A DNA stretch of 64,000 bases from assembly GCF_000308295.2 (NCBI RefSeq), contig NZ_HG326652.1, positions 1,242,392-1,306,391 of the forward strand. The letters run 5' to 3'. A program made the translations under genes and the position numbers. This document shows positions 8,509 through 17,620 of the stretch, one piece after another; within the stretch, counting starts at the first letter, position 1, and the number at the start of each line of letters is the position of its first letter. The notes under the pieces are model-generated. The model was not told the origin of the DNA, ran no database searches, and saw nothing but the letters and a program-made list of their open reading frames with translations. The DNA comes from Afipia birgiae 34632. Lineage in GTDB: Bacteria > Pseudomonadota > Alphaproteobacteria > Rhizobiales > Xanthobacteraceae.

Positions 8509-9557
8509 GCGTCACCTCCCGGCGGCGTCCAGACTACCTGATCGACGCGCGTTGCACCGCTCGCCAGCATCACCAGGCGATCGAAGCCCAGCGCGACGCC
8601 ACAGGCTTCCGGCATCTGCGCCATTGCGGCGAGAAACTCCTCATCGAGCGGATAGCGTTCGCCGTAGCGCCTCTCCTTCTCGTCCATCGCTGCGGTGAAG
8701 CGCAGTCGCTGCTCTTCCGCGTCGATCAATTCGCCGAACCCGTTCGCGAGTTCGACGCCGCAGGCATAGACTTCAAACCGCTCCGCGACGCGCGGGTCAG
8801 ACAGCTTGGTGCGCGCAAGTGCGGCCTCCGGCGCAGGATATTCGTAGAGGATCGTCAAACGGCCCTGTCCGAGATTCGGCTCGATATGTTCGACCAGGAC
8901 CTTGCTGAAGATATCCGACCAAGTGTCGTCCTCGGTGACGCGGACGCGATGTCCCGTGGCTGACGCCAACGCATCCCGGTCTGCGCGGCCGTCGGAAATC
9001 GTCGCGAGCAGATTGATGGAAGCGAAGCGCGAGAATGCATCCGCAACGGTCAGCAGTTCCGGCGCGGCAAACGGATCGGCGCTCTTGCCGCGGAATGAGA
9101 ACATCCCGATTCCGGTCTCCTGTGCCGCGCGCGCAATCACGACGATGCAATCGGCCATGACGGCCTCATAGCCTTCATTGGCGCGGTACCACTCCAGCAT
9201 GGTGAACTCTGGCAGATGCAGTGGCCCGCGCTCGCGATCCCGGAATACCCGGGCGAACTCCACAATCTTTGTCTCCCCGGCGGCCAGCAGTTTCTTACAG
9301 GCAAATTCGGGGGAGGTTCGGAGATAGTGCCTCATCTTGTCACCCGAGGCCGACGTCAAATCCGCCGAGGGGGCATGAAGGTGCGTCTCGTTTCCGGGCG
9401 ATTTCTGAAGAATTCCGGTCTCGACCTCAATGAACCCCTCACCCCCGAACCAGTCCCGGGTGGCCCGGGTAATGGCGTTCCGCGCCTGCAAAAACGGCTT
9501 GCGGTCCACATGGCGGCCGGGCGTCCACCAGGGTGAAAGTTCCTGTCCCGCATTCAT
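8505..9557 (-). CDS. epmA: EF-P--lysine ligase EpmA (GenX/PoxA)
   Basis: EpmA is a truncated class II lysyl-tRNA synthetase that lacks the anticodon-binding domain and loads (beta-)lysine onto a lysine of EF-P. The 350-residue product contains class II motif 2 (FRDRERGPLHLPEFTMLEWYRA) and motif 3 (GVALGFDRLVMLASG). GVELANGFGELID lies between them, as in lysyl-tRNA synthetases, and there is no N-terminal OB domain. The ATG at 9557 gives the typical start; a further upstream frame extension is not supported. It is divergent from efp and overlaps epmB by 4 bp. Confidence 0.94.
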   Translation of the reverse strand: MNAGQELSPWWTPGRHVDRKPFLQARNAITRATRDWFGGEGFIEVETGILQKSPGNETHLHAPSADLTSASGDKMRHYLRTSPEFACKKLLAAGETKIVEFARVFRDRERGPLHLPEFTMLEWYRANEGYEAVMADCIVVIARAAQETGIGMFSFRGKSADPFAAPELLTVADAFSRFASINLLATISDGRADRDALASATGHRVRVTEDDTWSDIFSKVLVEHIEPNLGQGRLTILYEYPAPEAALARTKLSDPRVAERFEVYACGVELANGFGELIDAEEQRLRFTAAMDEKERRYGERYPLDEEFLAAMAQMPEACGVALGFDRLVMLASGATRVDQVVWTPPGGDA

Positions 9558-9695
9558 GCGCGAAATGCCTGATTCCGTAGCAAAATGCTGGCTTTGGCGC
9601 TCCAAATCGGTATGTTGCGGCCCGAAACCGCCTTGCCGGGCTTCGAAGCGCCGACCCGGCACCGCAACCGGCCCTGAAACTTAGGAAAACCATCT

Positions 9696-10262
9696 GTGAA
9701 AGTCATCGCCAGTTCGATCCGCAAGGGCAACATCATTGAGCAGGACGGCAAGCTATATGTCGTTCTGACTGCGGAGAACATCCACCCCGGCAAAGGAACT
9801 CCGGTCAGCCAGATCGAAATGCGCCGAATCAGCGACGGCACCAAGGTCTCCGAACGCTACAAGACGACCGATCAGGTCGAGCGCGCGTTCGTCGAGGATC
9901 GCGACTACAACTATCTGTACGAGGACGGCGACGGCTTCCACTTCATGAATAACGAGAATTACGATCAGCTCCTGGTACCCAAGGACGTGGTCGGCACGCA
10001 GGCTCCTTACCTGCAAGAGAACATGACCGTAAAGCTGTCGATCCACGACAACATCGCGGTGGCCATCACCCTGCCCCAGCGCACCACGCTGGAAGTCGTC
10101 GATACCGAGCCGGTGACCAAGGGGCAGACGGCGTCGTCGTCCTACAAGCCTGCGATGCTGTCGAACGGCGTCCGCACGCTGGTCCCGCCGCACATCGGCA
10201 CCGGTACGCGCATCGTCGTGATGACCGAAGACGGCTCCTACGTCGAGCGCGCGAAAGACTAA
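9696..10262 (+). CDS. efp: Elongation factor P
   Basis: EF-P rescues ribosomes stalled on proline runs by binding between the P and E sites. The 188-residue product has the KOW-like domain I and two OB domains. The modification loop reads HPGKGTP with Lys33 as the expected acceptor of EpmA-attached lysine. It uses a GTG start (9696), supported by the conserved [12 protein letters not shown] opening. It lies 138 bp from the divergent epmA, so modifying enzyme and target may share a control region. Confidence 0.97.
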   Translation: MKVIASSIRKGNIIEQDGKLYVVLTAENIHPGKGTPVSQIEMRRISDGTKVSERYKTTDQVERAFVEDRDYNYLYEDGDGFHFMNNENYDQLLVPKDVVGTQAPYLQENMTVKLSIHDNIAVAITLPQRTTLEVVDTEPVTKGQTASSSYKPAMLSNGVRTLVPPHIGTGTRIVVMTEDGSYVERAKD

Positions 10263-10284
10263 GCACAGATCCCGTGAGGACGTC

Positions 10285-12018
10285 TTGACCACTGCGCGGG
10301 CAGAGAACAACAGAAGGACGGCATCGGGGAATTTCTGGTGCTGCTTTCTGTCTCTTGCGTCGCTTTCCTCTGCTTTGCTCTCCGTTGGCCCGCTCGCGCA
10401 TCCTGCTCACGCCGGCGAATTCAGAACTCCCGCGATATCGGTCGTCAGGCCGGACTGGCCTTCTGCTGTCAATCAGCTCAAGACCGAAATCGACTCACAG
10501 CCGGTTGCCGCCGACAATTTCAGTTTCACGGGCCGGCGTCCGTCACGTCAGGTCAGCACGCCGCGCATCACGGCGATCTCGCAGATCAACACGGTGACGT
10601 CGCCGATTTTTTCTGGCATCGAACTCAGCCCAGTCCCGGTGTTGCTGCCGTTCGACAGCGCCTTGTATCTCTCCGACCGCCAGAGCGGTGCGATCAATCT
10701 CCTCATCCCGCGCTATCAGGCGGGTTTCCGCGCCGCCAGCATGTTCGAGGCCGGGCCGTCCGGCTACGACGCAGTCTTCATGCTCGACCGTGGCGCTGGG
10801 GACAACATGCCGTCCCGGGTCTACTCGCAACCCGTTGAGGTCCAGATCAGCGCCTCGCTGCTGGTCTACGACATCAAGGATCCGCTTGCAGGCAAGGGCG
10901 AAGCCGTCAAAGCGCTCGCAACGCAATTTCCCAACCTGCGCCGGGTGATCCGCGAAGGCTACGTGCGCTATGCCTTTACGCGGTTCGGCGTTCCCTATGT
11001 CGTTTCAATCCAGTGCCTCGACAGCGTCGCGCGGAGCAGGCGCCTCTCCTGCCGCGAAGCGGCGCCAGTCGCCGAGCGCTTCCTCAAGGCCTTGCGGGTC
11101 GCGGGCGGCACCCCGCGCGATTCCCGTTACAATATCGCTTCCTACGCCTCTGAGCGGCCGATTACATACGACGCGAACTTCACCTATCGCCCGCCGGGCG
11201 AGATCATCGTCAACAGCGGTTACCGCGGGCAAGGCGGCCATGAGGACTTTACGGTCTACTCGCAGATCCGCTTTCCGATCGAAAAAGCTCCGGCATTCGC
11301 CAACTCTCAGTCGTTCATGAACTGGGGGGACTGCAACCTCACGGGACGGGTGTCATTTGCACCGACCAAAGGCGATCCATATCGCTGCAAGCGCAATGAC
11401 AAGCCGTTGGTGTTCGATGAATCGGCCAGGGAGAACTACAGCTACCCCTGGCAGGATAATTTCTGCGAAACACGCGACTTCGAAGTCGGACAATGCGCCA
11501 ACGGAATGGGGCATCAGGGTCAGGATATCCGCCCGTCGTCCTGTCACCTGCGCAATGACGGCGCCGACCGCTGTATCCCCGATCTTTTTCCGGTTGTCGC
11601 GGTCCGCGAGGGCGTGCTGATCAGGACGCTCAAGCAACAGGCAGCGTTCCTGCTGGTCAATACGCGCAATGAACACATCCGCTTTCGCTATATGCACATG
11701 AACCCGGCCCACCTCGATGCCGATGGCGTCCTTCACGGACGGCGCGTGGCCGAGGGTGAAAAGATCGGCGCGGTCTCGAACTTTCAGGATCGCCCTGGAG
11801 GTACGACAAACCATCTGCATTTCGACGTCCAGGTGTTCACGCGCGACGGCTGGCTCTGGGTCAATCCCTACGTCACCCTCATCTCGTCCTACGAACGCCT
11901 GATCGGCGGGCGTGGCCGCGAATACATCCAGCCGCCTCCCGAGGCGCCTGCGATGGCCCATGCCCTGCCGCCTGCGAATCTCCCGTCAAACGTCGCCAAG
12001 GAAGGCGAAGGCCGCTAG
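10285..12018 (+). CDS. Exported LytM/M23-like peptidase with N-terminal extension
   Basis: The 577-residue product begins with a signal peptide (hydrophobic core, predicted cut after AHPAHA). About 390 residues without a recognised domain follow, then a C-terminal M23/LytM-type region. The metal-site elements are visible: HQGQD for HxxxD, YMHM, and HLHFD for HxH. An insertion with two Cys (SSCHLRNDGADRC) follows the first motif. A peptidoglycan endopeptidase role is probable but not certain, because the region is divergent. The start is TTG at 10285 behind GAGGA; there is no in-frame ATG before the signal peptide core. It follows efp after 22 bp. Confidence 0.7.
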   Translation: MTTARAENNRRTASGNFWCCFLSLASLSSALLSVGPLAHPAHAGEFRTPAISVVRPDWPSAVNQLKTEIDSQPVAADNFSFTGRRPSRQVSTPRITAISQINTVTSPIFSGIELSPVPVLLPFDSALYLSDRQSGAINLLIPRYQAGFRAASMFEAGPSGYDAVFMLDRGAGDNMPSRVYSQPVEVQISASLLVYDIKDPLAGKGEAVKALATQFPNLRRVIREGYVRYAFTRFGVPYVVSIQCLDSVARSRRLSCREAAPVAERFLKALRVAGGTPRDSRYNIASYASERPITYDANFTYRPPGEIIVNSGYRGQGGHEDFTVYSQIRFPIEKAPAFANSQSFMNWGDCNLTGRVSFAPTKGDPYRCKRNDKPLVFDESARENYSYPWQDNFCETRDFEVGQCANGMGHQGQDIRPSSCHLRNDGADRCIPDLFPVVAVREGVLIRTLKQQAAFLLVNTRNEHIRFRYMHMNPAHLDADGVLHGRRVAEGEKIGAVSNFQDRPGGTTNHLHFDVQVFTRDGWLWVNPYVTLISSYERLIGGRGREYIQPPPEAPAMAHALPPANLPSNVAKEGEGR

Positions 12019-12020
12019 GC

Positions 12021-12048
12021 GGGAACCGGTTTTCGGACAAGATCATCC
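12021..12048. repeat. RIME-like repeat half, copy 1
   Basis: The 27 bases 12022-12048 match the complement of 18982-19008 at 24 of 27 positions; the shared core reads GGAACCGGTTTTCGGAC. The copy sits 3 bases after the stop of the LytM-like gene. Motifs of this type (ACCGGTTTTCGGA with GATCATGC) belong to rhizobial intergenic mosaic elements. The match is read directly; the family name is from memory. Confidence 0.6.
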
Positions 12049-12111
12049 CTGACAAAATCCACGGCAGATTGGCCTTTGGTCCAACCCGCAAAGCAGCGCT
12101 AGACTGGGCGT

Positions 12112-13353
12112 ATGACGCAAAGAGATTCTTCAGACCGCACCTACCTCACGCGACGGATGCTGCTGGGCTCTGCGCTTGGCGCTGGCGCGCTGATGGCCAA
12201 TCCCGTTCGCGCCCTCGCCGCCAATCCTCCCGGCTTCGATCAATGGCGCGAAGGATTTCGGGCCCGCGCGCTCGCGCGAGGTATTTCCGAAGGCACATAC
12301 ATTCGTTGCCTTAGCCGGATTGAGCCGGACATGAGCGTCTTCCAGAAGATGCGCAAGCAGCCCGAGTTCAACGAACAGCTCTGGCAATATATCAACCGCC
12401 GTGTCTCGGACTGGCGGCTGGCCGCGGGCAAGGTGGCGCTTCAGAAATACAGCACGCTGTTTGCACGGATCGAAAAGGATTTCGGCGTCGAGCGCGGCAC
12501 GCTGCTGGCGCTGTGGGGTGTCGAGACGGCGTACGGTGATCCGCTCGTGCAGCAGAACCATATGCGGCCGGTGTTTCCGTCGCTTGCGGCGCTGGCGTGG
12601 AACGAACCCCGCCGCAAGGCCTACTGGGAAACCGAGCTCATCAATGCCCTGCGCATCGTCGACAAGCACTGGAGCACGCCGGAGGAGATGCGCGGCTCAT
12701 GGGCCGGCGCGATGGGCCATACCCAGTGGATGCCGGAAGTCTGGCTCAATGTCGGCTTCGACTATGACGGCGACGGCCGCGTCTCGCCGTTTGGCCGCCC
12801 GGACGACGCGCTGGGCTCCAGCGCGCGCTACCTCGTCAACCGCGGCAAGTATCGCCGTGGCGAGCATTGGGGTTATGAGGTGAAGGGCGCGACCGCGTCC
12901 AAGAGCGGCAGTCAGTCCTATGCCAAGTGGGCTGCCTCCGGCGTAACCCGCGCGGATGGTCAGCCGTTTCCACGCTCCAATGATTCCGCGCAACTCTGGG
13001 TGCCCGTGCAGGGCGGACCATCGTTCCTGCTGGGACCGAACTTCTACGCCGTGAAGAGCTACAATCCGTCGATGAACTACGCGCTGGCCATCGTGCATCT
13101 CGGCGATCGCATTCTGGGCGGTGGACCGTTCGTCCAGCCCTTCCCGGGCTCGGAACGAGCGCTCACGCTTGCGGAGATCCAGGAAGTTCAGACGCGCCTC
13201 ACCAAGGCTGGCTTCGACACCGGCGGCACCGACGGCCGCGTCGGCAACGACACCATGCAGGCCGTCAGAGATTTTCAGACCAAGGCGGGACTGCTGCCAG
13301 CGGACGGTTATGCTGGATTGAAGGTGCTGGCGCGGTTGCGGCAGGGATCTTAG
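12112..13353 (+). CDS. Lytic murein transglycosylase, MltB type, with peptidoglycan-binding domain
   Basis: The enzyme cleaves peptidoglycan glycan strands in the periplasm with formation of 1,6-anhydroMurNAc ends. The 413-residue product has a signal peptide with a twin-arginine-like start (TRRMLLGSALGAG). An SLT_2 domain of the MltB family follows, with its catalytic glutamate at Glu138 in LLALWGVETAYGDP and GAMGHTQWMPEVWLNVGFDYDGDGR. The last 60 residues form a PG_binding_1 domain (EIQEVQTRLTKAGFDTGGTDGRVG). The anhydro products are substrates of AnmK, encoded at 45.6 kb. Confidence 0.92.
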   Translation: MTQRDSSDRTYLTRRMLLGSALGAGALMANPVRALAANPPGFDQWREGFRARALARGISEGTYIRCLSRIEPDMSVFQKMRKQPEFNEQLWQYINRRVSDWRLAAGKVALQKYSTLFARIEKDFGVERGTLLALWGVETAYGDPLVQQNHMRPVFPSLAALAWNEPRRKAYWETELINALRIVDKHWSTPEEMRGSWAGAMGHTQWMPEVWLNVGFDYDGDGRVSPFGRPDDALGSSARYLVNRGKYRRGEHWGYEVKGATASKSGSQSYAKWAASGVTRADGQPFPRSNDSAQLWVPVQGGPSFLLGPNFYAVKSYNPSMNYALAIVHLGDRILGGGPFVQPFPGSERALTLAEIQEVQTRLTKAGFDTGGTDGRVGNDTMQAVRDFQTKAGLLPADGYAGLKVLARLRQGS

Positions 13354-13380
13354 CCGCCGTCACAGCTTGCAAGTTCAGCC

Positions 13381-13485
13381 GTCGTTCCGGGATGCGCCAC
13401 TCGGCGCAGGCCCGGAATCCATAACGCAGACATCGCATGAAGGGCTATGGATTCCGGGTTTGCGCGAATGCCCCGGAATGACGAC
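13381..13485. repeat. REP-like nested palindrome between mltB-like gene and recJ
   Basis: Two nested inverted repeats fill the gap between convergent genes. The outer arms are GTCGTTCCGGG (13381-13391) and CCCGGAATGAC (13472-13482), with one wobble position. The inner arms, CCCGGAATCCATA (13411-13423) and TATGGATTCCGGG (13446-13458), are perfect. Sequences with GTCATTCCGGG arms are dispersed palindromes in Bradyrhizobium-type genomes. The folded RNA could end transcription from both sides. Confidence 0.7.
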
Positions 13486-15327
13486 CTACCGAATAAAGTT
13501 CGGCCCAAGGTCCGGCACGGCGACATCCGTCACCCGCATCTGCACGCGCTCGGAGCCCTGCCAGCGGTCGACGGTGAGCGATCCTGCGACATGCAGCATC
13601 TGGCCGCGATTTTCGATCAGCGCATTGCCGAGCTTCTGGCCGATCGAGCGAAACGCGATGCCGTTGACGAAAGACCCGTCACCCGATTTGAACCGCAGAC
13701 GCAGATGCGCCTGTCCGACCTCATCCGCGAAAACCAGTTGATGGGACGGCAATGCGATCAGCGGTTCGGGATTGCCCGCGCCATATGGTCCGGCGCGGTT
13801 CATGGTGGTGACGAAATCGGTCGTCACCGCGCGCGCACTCACCGCACCGTCGATGAACAACTCGTTGGCGTGACGTGCGTCTGCAACGGTCGCGGCGAGC
13901 GCCGTTTCCACAAACGCCCGAAACTCCGCGAGGTTTTCCTTCTTCAGCGTCACGCCCGCGGCCATGGCGTGGCCGCCGCCCTTCAGAAGAATTCCTTCAT
14001 TTACCGCCTCGCGCACCACCTTGCCGAGATCGACGCCCGGAATGGAGCGCCCCGAACCGGTGCCAATACCGCCGGGCTCGAGCGCAATGGCAAATGCGGG
14101 CCGTGAAAACTTCTCCTTCAGGCGGGACGCCACGAGGCCGACCACGCCCGGGTGCCAGCCCTCGGACGCCGTAACGATCACCGAGCCCTTGTCGTCAAGC
14201 CCGAGCGATGCCAGCGCTTCCGCCTCCGCTTGTGCTTCCGCCATCTGTTCGATGACGCGGCGCTCAGTGTTGAGCCGATCCAGTTCGGCCGCGATCCGCG
14301 CCGCTTCCGAAATGTCGCCTTCCAGCAGCAATCGCACGCCCAGGTCCGCACGTCCGATACGGCCACCCGCATTGATGCGTGGACCGAGCATGAATCCGAG
14401 ATGCCAGGCCTCTGGCGGACCGCTGAGCCGGGAAACGTCCATCAACGCGGTGTGGCCGACGTGGTCACGGCGGCGCAGCGCGATCAATCCCTTGGCGACA
14501 AAGGCGCGGTTGAGGCCGGTGAGCGAGGCAACGTCGGCAACGGTGCCGAGTGCGACATGGTGGAGCGCATCGAGCAGATTGGGTTCGGGCCGGACATCGC
14601 TCCAGAAGTTGCGGGCGCGTAACTCACGGTTCACCGCCACCAGCGTGACAAATACGAGGCCCACGGCGGCCAGATGCCCAAGGCCCGACAGATCGTCGAG
14701 GCGGTTCGGGTTCACGAGCGCATCCACCACAGGCAGTTCGTCGCCGCACTGGTGATGATCGATCACGACCACGTCCATGCCGAGGCGCTTGGCCTCCGCC
14801 AGCGGCTCGATGCTCGTCGTTCCGCAGTCGACCGTAACCAGCAGCGTCGCGCCCTTGTTGGCGAGACCGCGCACAGCTTCCACGTTGGGTCCGTAACCCT
14901 CAAAGATGCGGTCAGGAATGTGGATCAGCGGATCGAGCCCACAGTGACGCAGATGCCAGGTCAGCAACGCCGCTGACGTTGCGCCGTCCACGTCATAGTC
15001 ACCGAAGATCGCCACCTTCTCGCCGCGCGCCGCCGCATCGGCAATGCGCTTGGCGGCGGCTTCCATTTCCGTCACCGTCAGCGGATCGGGCAGCAGTTTG
15101 CGAATGGTCGGATCGAGGAAATCATCGACGGCATCGATATCGATTCCGCGGCCCGCAATAATCCGGGCCAGCATTTCCGGCACCTGATAACGCTGCGCGA
15201 TGGCAAGCGCCCTCGCCGCGCCGCGCGGGTCCAGCCGGTCGCGCCAGACGCGGCCAGTCGCGGACTGGGTCACGCCAAGAAAGGCGGGGACCGATTCAAC
15301 AGGCAATGCGGATGCAGGGAGCGTCAT
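13486..15327 (-). CDS. recJ: Single-stranded-DNA exonuclease RecJ
   Basis: RecJ degrades single-stranded DNA 5'-to-3' in recombination and mismatch repair. The 613-residue product contains the DHH phosphoesterase motifs FGDYDVDGATSAALL and VVIDHHQCGDELP, a DHHA1 domain with GGHAMAAGV, and a C-terminal OB-type region. The ATG at 15327 was chosen over an upstream TTG because it has an AAGG site and a family-like start. It is the last gene of the minus-strand run hom-glpX-GNAT-HAD-recJ. Confidence 0.96.
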   Translation of the reverse strand: MTLPASALPVESVPAFLGVTQSATGRVWRDRLDPRGAARALAIAQRYQVPEMLARIIAGRGIDIDAVDDFLDPTIRKLLPDPLTVTEMEAAAKRIADAAARGEKVAIFGDYDVDGATSAALLTWHLRHCGLDPLIHIPDRIFEGYGPNVEAVRGLANKGATLLVTVDCGTTSIEPLAEAKRLGMDVVVIDHHQCGDELPVVDALVNPNRLDDLSGLGHLAAVGLVFVTLVAVNRELRARNFWSDVRPEPNLLDALHHVALGTVADVASLTGLNRAFVAKGLIALRRRDHVGHTALMDVSRLSGPPEAWHLGFMLGPRINAGGRIGRADLGVRLLLEGDISEAARIAAELDRLNTERRVIEQMAEAQAEAEALASLGLDDKGSVIVTASEGWHPGVVGLVASRLKEKFSRPAFAIALEPGGIGTGSGRSIPGVDLGKVVREAVNEGILLKGGGHAMAAGVTLKKENLAEFRAFVETALAATVADARHANELFIDGAVSARAVTTDFVTTMNRAGPYGAGNPEPLIALPSHQLVFADEVGQAHLRLRFKSGDGSFVNGIAFRSIGQKLGNALIENRGQMLHVAGSLTVDRWQGSERVQMRVTDVAVPDLGPNFIR

Positions 15328-15384
15328 GATGCCTTCCGCAGGTAAGTACGAAGCGTCAGCGTTCAATGATTCGCCGCGACAAGC

Positions 15385-16095
15385 CTAACAGCCGAGCTTG
15401 TCGGCGAGGTCGTTGAAATCCTTGACCACAAAATCCCAGTTTCCATCGGCCTTGAAATCACGGTTCTGCAGGGGACCATATTCCGTCACGCGCGGCACGA
15501 AAGCTGTCTTCAGTCCGAACGACTGCGCCGCCGCCAGGTCGTTATTGTGAGCTGCGACCAGCATCACCTGCCCCGGCGCCAGGCCGAGTATCTTCGCTGC
15601 GCCAAGATAGGCTTCGCGATCAGGTTTGTAATGTTGGAAAATTTCGGCGCTCAGCACCAGATCCCACGGCAAGCCCGCGTGCTTCGCCATGTTGGTCAGC
15701 AGCGCGACATTGCCATTCGAAAGCGGCCCGATAATGAACTTCGTCTTCAGCCGCGTCAGACCGCCGACGCTGTCCGGCCAGGGATTGAGGTTGTGCCAAC
15801 CGCGCGTGAGATAGTCGAAATCGGCGGGTGTCAGCCCGGTGATACCAAGCCTTGCCGCCAACGGTTCGATTGACTGCCGCTGCAGGTCGTCAAGGATCAC
15901 GAAGCCGCGCTCGGGATGCTTGCGGACCTCGTCCATCGACGGCATGTACGCGCCGCGCCAGGCATCGACCAGCGCAGTCCAGTCGCTCTTGAAACCTTTC
16001 GCCGCGCCCCATGCGGTGAAGTTGTCGATCAGGCTGGTCCGCCAGTTGACCACGGTGCCGAAGACATCGAACAGCAGCGCCTTGATCTCAGACAT
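15385..16095 (-). CDS. Haloacid dehalogenase type II
   Basis: The product is 236 residues, the usual length of L-2-haloacid dehalogenases. The HAD nucleophile is Asp10 in LLFDVFGTVVNW. Motif 2 is seen in PLSNGN, the lysine motif in KPDREAYLGA, and the acidic motif region in VMLVAAHNNDLAAA. The family hydrolyses L-2-haloalkanoates to 2-hydroxy acids; the native substrate here is not known. A GAGGGGG ribosome-binding site precedes the ATG. Confidence 0.85.
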   Translation of the reverse strand: MSEIKALLFDVFGTVVNWRTSLIDNFTAWGAAKGFKSDWTALVDAWRGAYMPSMDEVRKHPERGFVILDDLQRQSIEPLAARLGITGLTPADFDYLTRGWHNLNPWPDSVGGLTRLKTKFIIGPLSNGNVALLTNMAKHAGLPWDLVLSAEIFQHYKPDREAYLGAAKILGLAPGQVMLVAAHNNDLAAAQSFGLKTAFVPRVTEYGPLQNRDFKADGNWDFVVKDFNDLADKLGC

Positions 16096-16104
16096 CCAAC
16101 CCCC

Positions 16105-16554
16105 TCAGAGGATCTTGCGGTACTGCATGAAGCCCGACCGGTCGGCGACTTCATCGTACAATATCTGCGCGCGCGCATTCTCGAACTGCGTCAACCAGTG
16201 CACCCTGCTCGCACCGGCGGCCTTGGCCCTTTCGTAAACGGCCTCGATCAGCTTGCGGCCCACGCTGTGACCCCGCGCACCTTCGTTCACGAACAGGTCC
16301 TGCAGATAGCAGTAGTTGCCGAGCGTCCAGCAAGACCGGTGATAGAGGAAATGAACAATGCCGGTCAGCTTTTCATCGACGAACGCGCCGAGCACGTACA
16401 TCGGCTCCGCGTCGTCGTGAAACCGCTGCCACGTCACGGCTGTTGTCTCAGCCGGAACGGTGGCCTTGTAGAACTTGAGATAGCCGGCCCACAAGGGCTC
16501 CCACGCCTCGCGCTCATCCACGCGAAGATGCCGGATGACAACGCGTTCGGTCAT
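16105..16554 (-). CDS. GNAT family N-acetyltransferase
   Basis: The 149-residue product is a single GNAT domain. Acetyl-CoA-binding motif A reads DLFVNEGARGHSVGRKLIEAVYERAKAAGASRVHW and is followed by the Asn/Tyr segment FENARAQILYDEVADRSGFMQYRK. The sequence resembles the diamine/amino-acid acetyltransferase branch, but the substrate cannot be called. It sits 12 bp after glpX and 9 bp before the HAD gene, so it is in the same operon. Confidence 0.85.
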   Translation of the reverse strand: MTERVVIRHLRVDEREAWEPLWAGYLKFYKATVPAETTAVTWQRFHDDAEPMYVLGAFVDEKLTGIVHFLYHRSCWTLGNYCYLQDLFVNEGARGHSVGRKLIEAVYERAKAAGASRVHWLTQFENARAQILYDEVADRSGFMQYRKIL

Positions 16555-16567
16555 GGGGATGTCCTGC

Positions 16568-17566
16568 TCAATCGAGGTGGAATTTCTCGAACTGGCGATG
16601 CTCGCCCTTGATAATGCGAACGGTGCCGGTCACCGAGCGCATCACGACGGTCTCGGTCTCGATCACGTTCTTGCGAAACTTGACGCCCGACAGCAGCGAG
16701 CCGTCGGTGACGCCGGTCGCGGCGAACAGGCAGTCGCCCCGCACCATATCCTCAATGCCGTAGATCATCGAGAAATCCTTGACGCCCATTTTTGCCGCGC
16801 GCTCGCGCTTCTCTTCGGTATCGAGAATGAGGCGGCATTGCATCTGGCCGCCGATGCAGCGCAACGCTGCTGCAGCAAGCACACCCTCAGGCGCGCCACC
16901 CGTGCCCATATAGATATCGACGCCGGTGTTGTCCGAATCTGCAGTGTGGATGACGCCAGCGACGTCGCCATCAGTGATCAGGCGCACAGCCGCGCCAGTC
17001 GAGCGGATCGCGTTGATGATGTCGGCGTGGCGCGGACGGTCCAGCACCAGCGCGGTGATCGCAGACGGATGCACGTCCTTGGCTCGGGCGAGACGGCGAA
17101 TGTTTTCAGCCGGCGGCGCGTCGAGATCGACCACGTGCTTCGGATAACCCGGACCGACAGCGATTTTCTGCATGTAGACGTCGGGGGCATTCAGCAGCGT
17201 GCCGCCCTCCGCCATCGCCATGGTCGCAATCGCGCCCGGCATGTTCTTGGCGCACAGCGTCGTGCCTTCGAGCGGATCGACCGCGATATCAACTTGAGGA
17301 CCGGCATCGGATCCGACTTTTTCACCGATGAACAGCATCGGCGCTTCGTCGCGTTCTCCCTCGCCGATCACGACGGTGCCCTGAATTGGAATCTTGTTCA
17401 GCTCGCGCCGCATCGCGTCCACCGCCGCCTGGTCGGCGGCTTTCTCGTTGCCGTGGCCCCGGAGGCGTGCAGCGGACACCGCAGCACGCTCAGTCACGCG
17501 CACGATTTCGAGAGTGAGAATGCGTTCCAGCAACAGCTGCGGCGGAACGGAAATCGTAACGGACAT
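16568..17566 (-). CDS. glpX: Class II fructose-1,6-bisphosphatase GlpX
   Basis: This gluconeogenic enzyme hydrolyses fructose 1,6-bisphosphate; in autotrophic relatives it also serves the Calvin cycle. The 332-residue product has the class II metal-binding elements IGEGERDEAPM and VDPLEGTTLCAKN, then EDMVRGDCLFAATGVTDGSLL. It lies 54 bp downstream of hom on the same strand, an order frequent in Rhizobiales. Confidence 0.95.
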   Translation of the reverse strand: MSVTISVPPQLLLERILTLEIVRVTERAAVSAARLRGHGNEKAADQAAVDAMRRELNKIPIQGTVVIGEGERDEAPMLFIGEKVGSDAGPQVDIAVDPLEGTTLCAKNMPGAIATMAMAEGGTLLNAPDVYMQKIAVGPGYPKHVVDLDAPPAENIRRLARAKDVHPSAITALVLDRPRHADIINAIRSTGAAVRLITDGDVAGVIHTADSDNTGVDIYMGTGGAPEGVLAAAALRCIGGQMQCRLILDTEEKRERAAKMGVKDFSMIYGIEDMVRGDCLFAATGVTDGSLLSGVKFRKNVIETETVVMRSVTGTVRIIKGEHRQFEKFHLD

Positions 17567-17620
17567 AGGCTAACTCCCAAGACAACTAACGTGGCGATGG
17601 ACCCGGCTGACCGGACCCTA

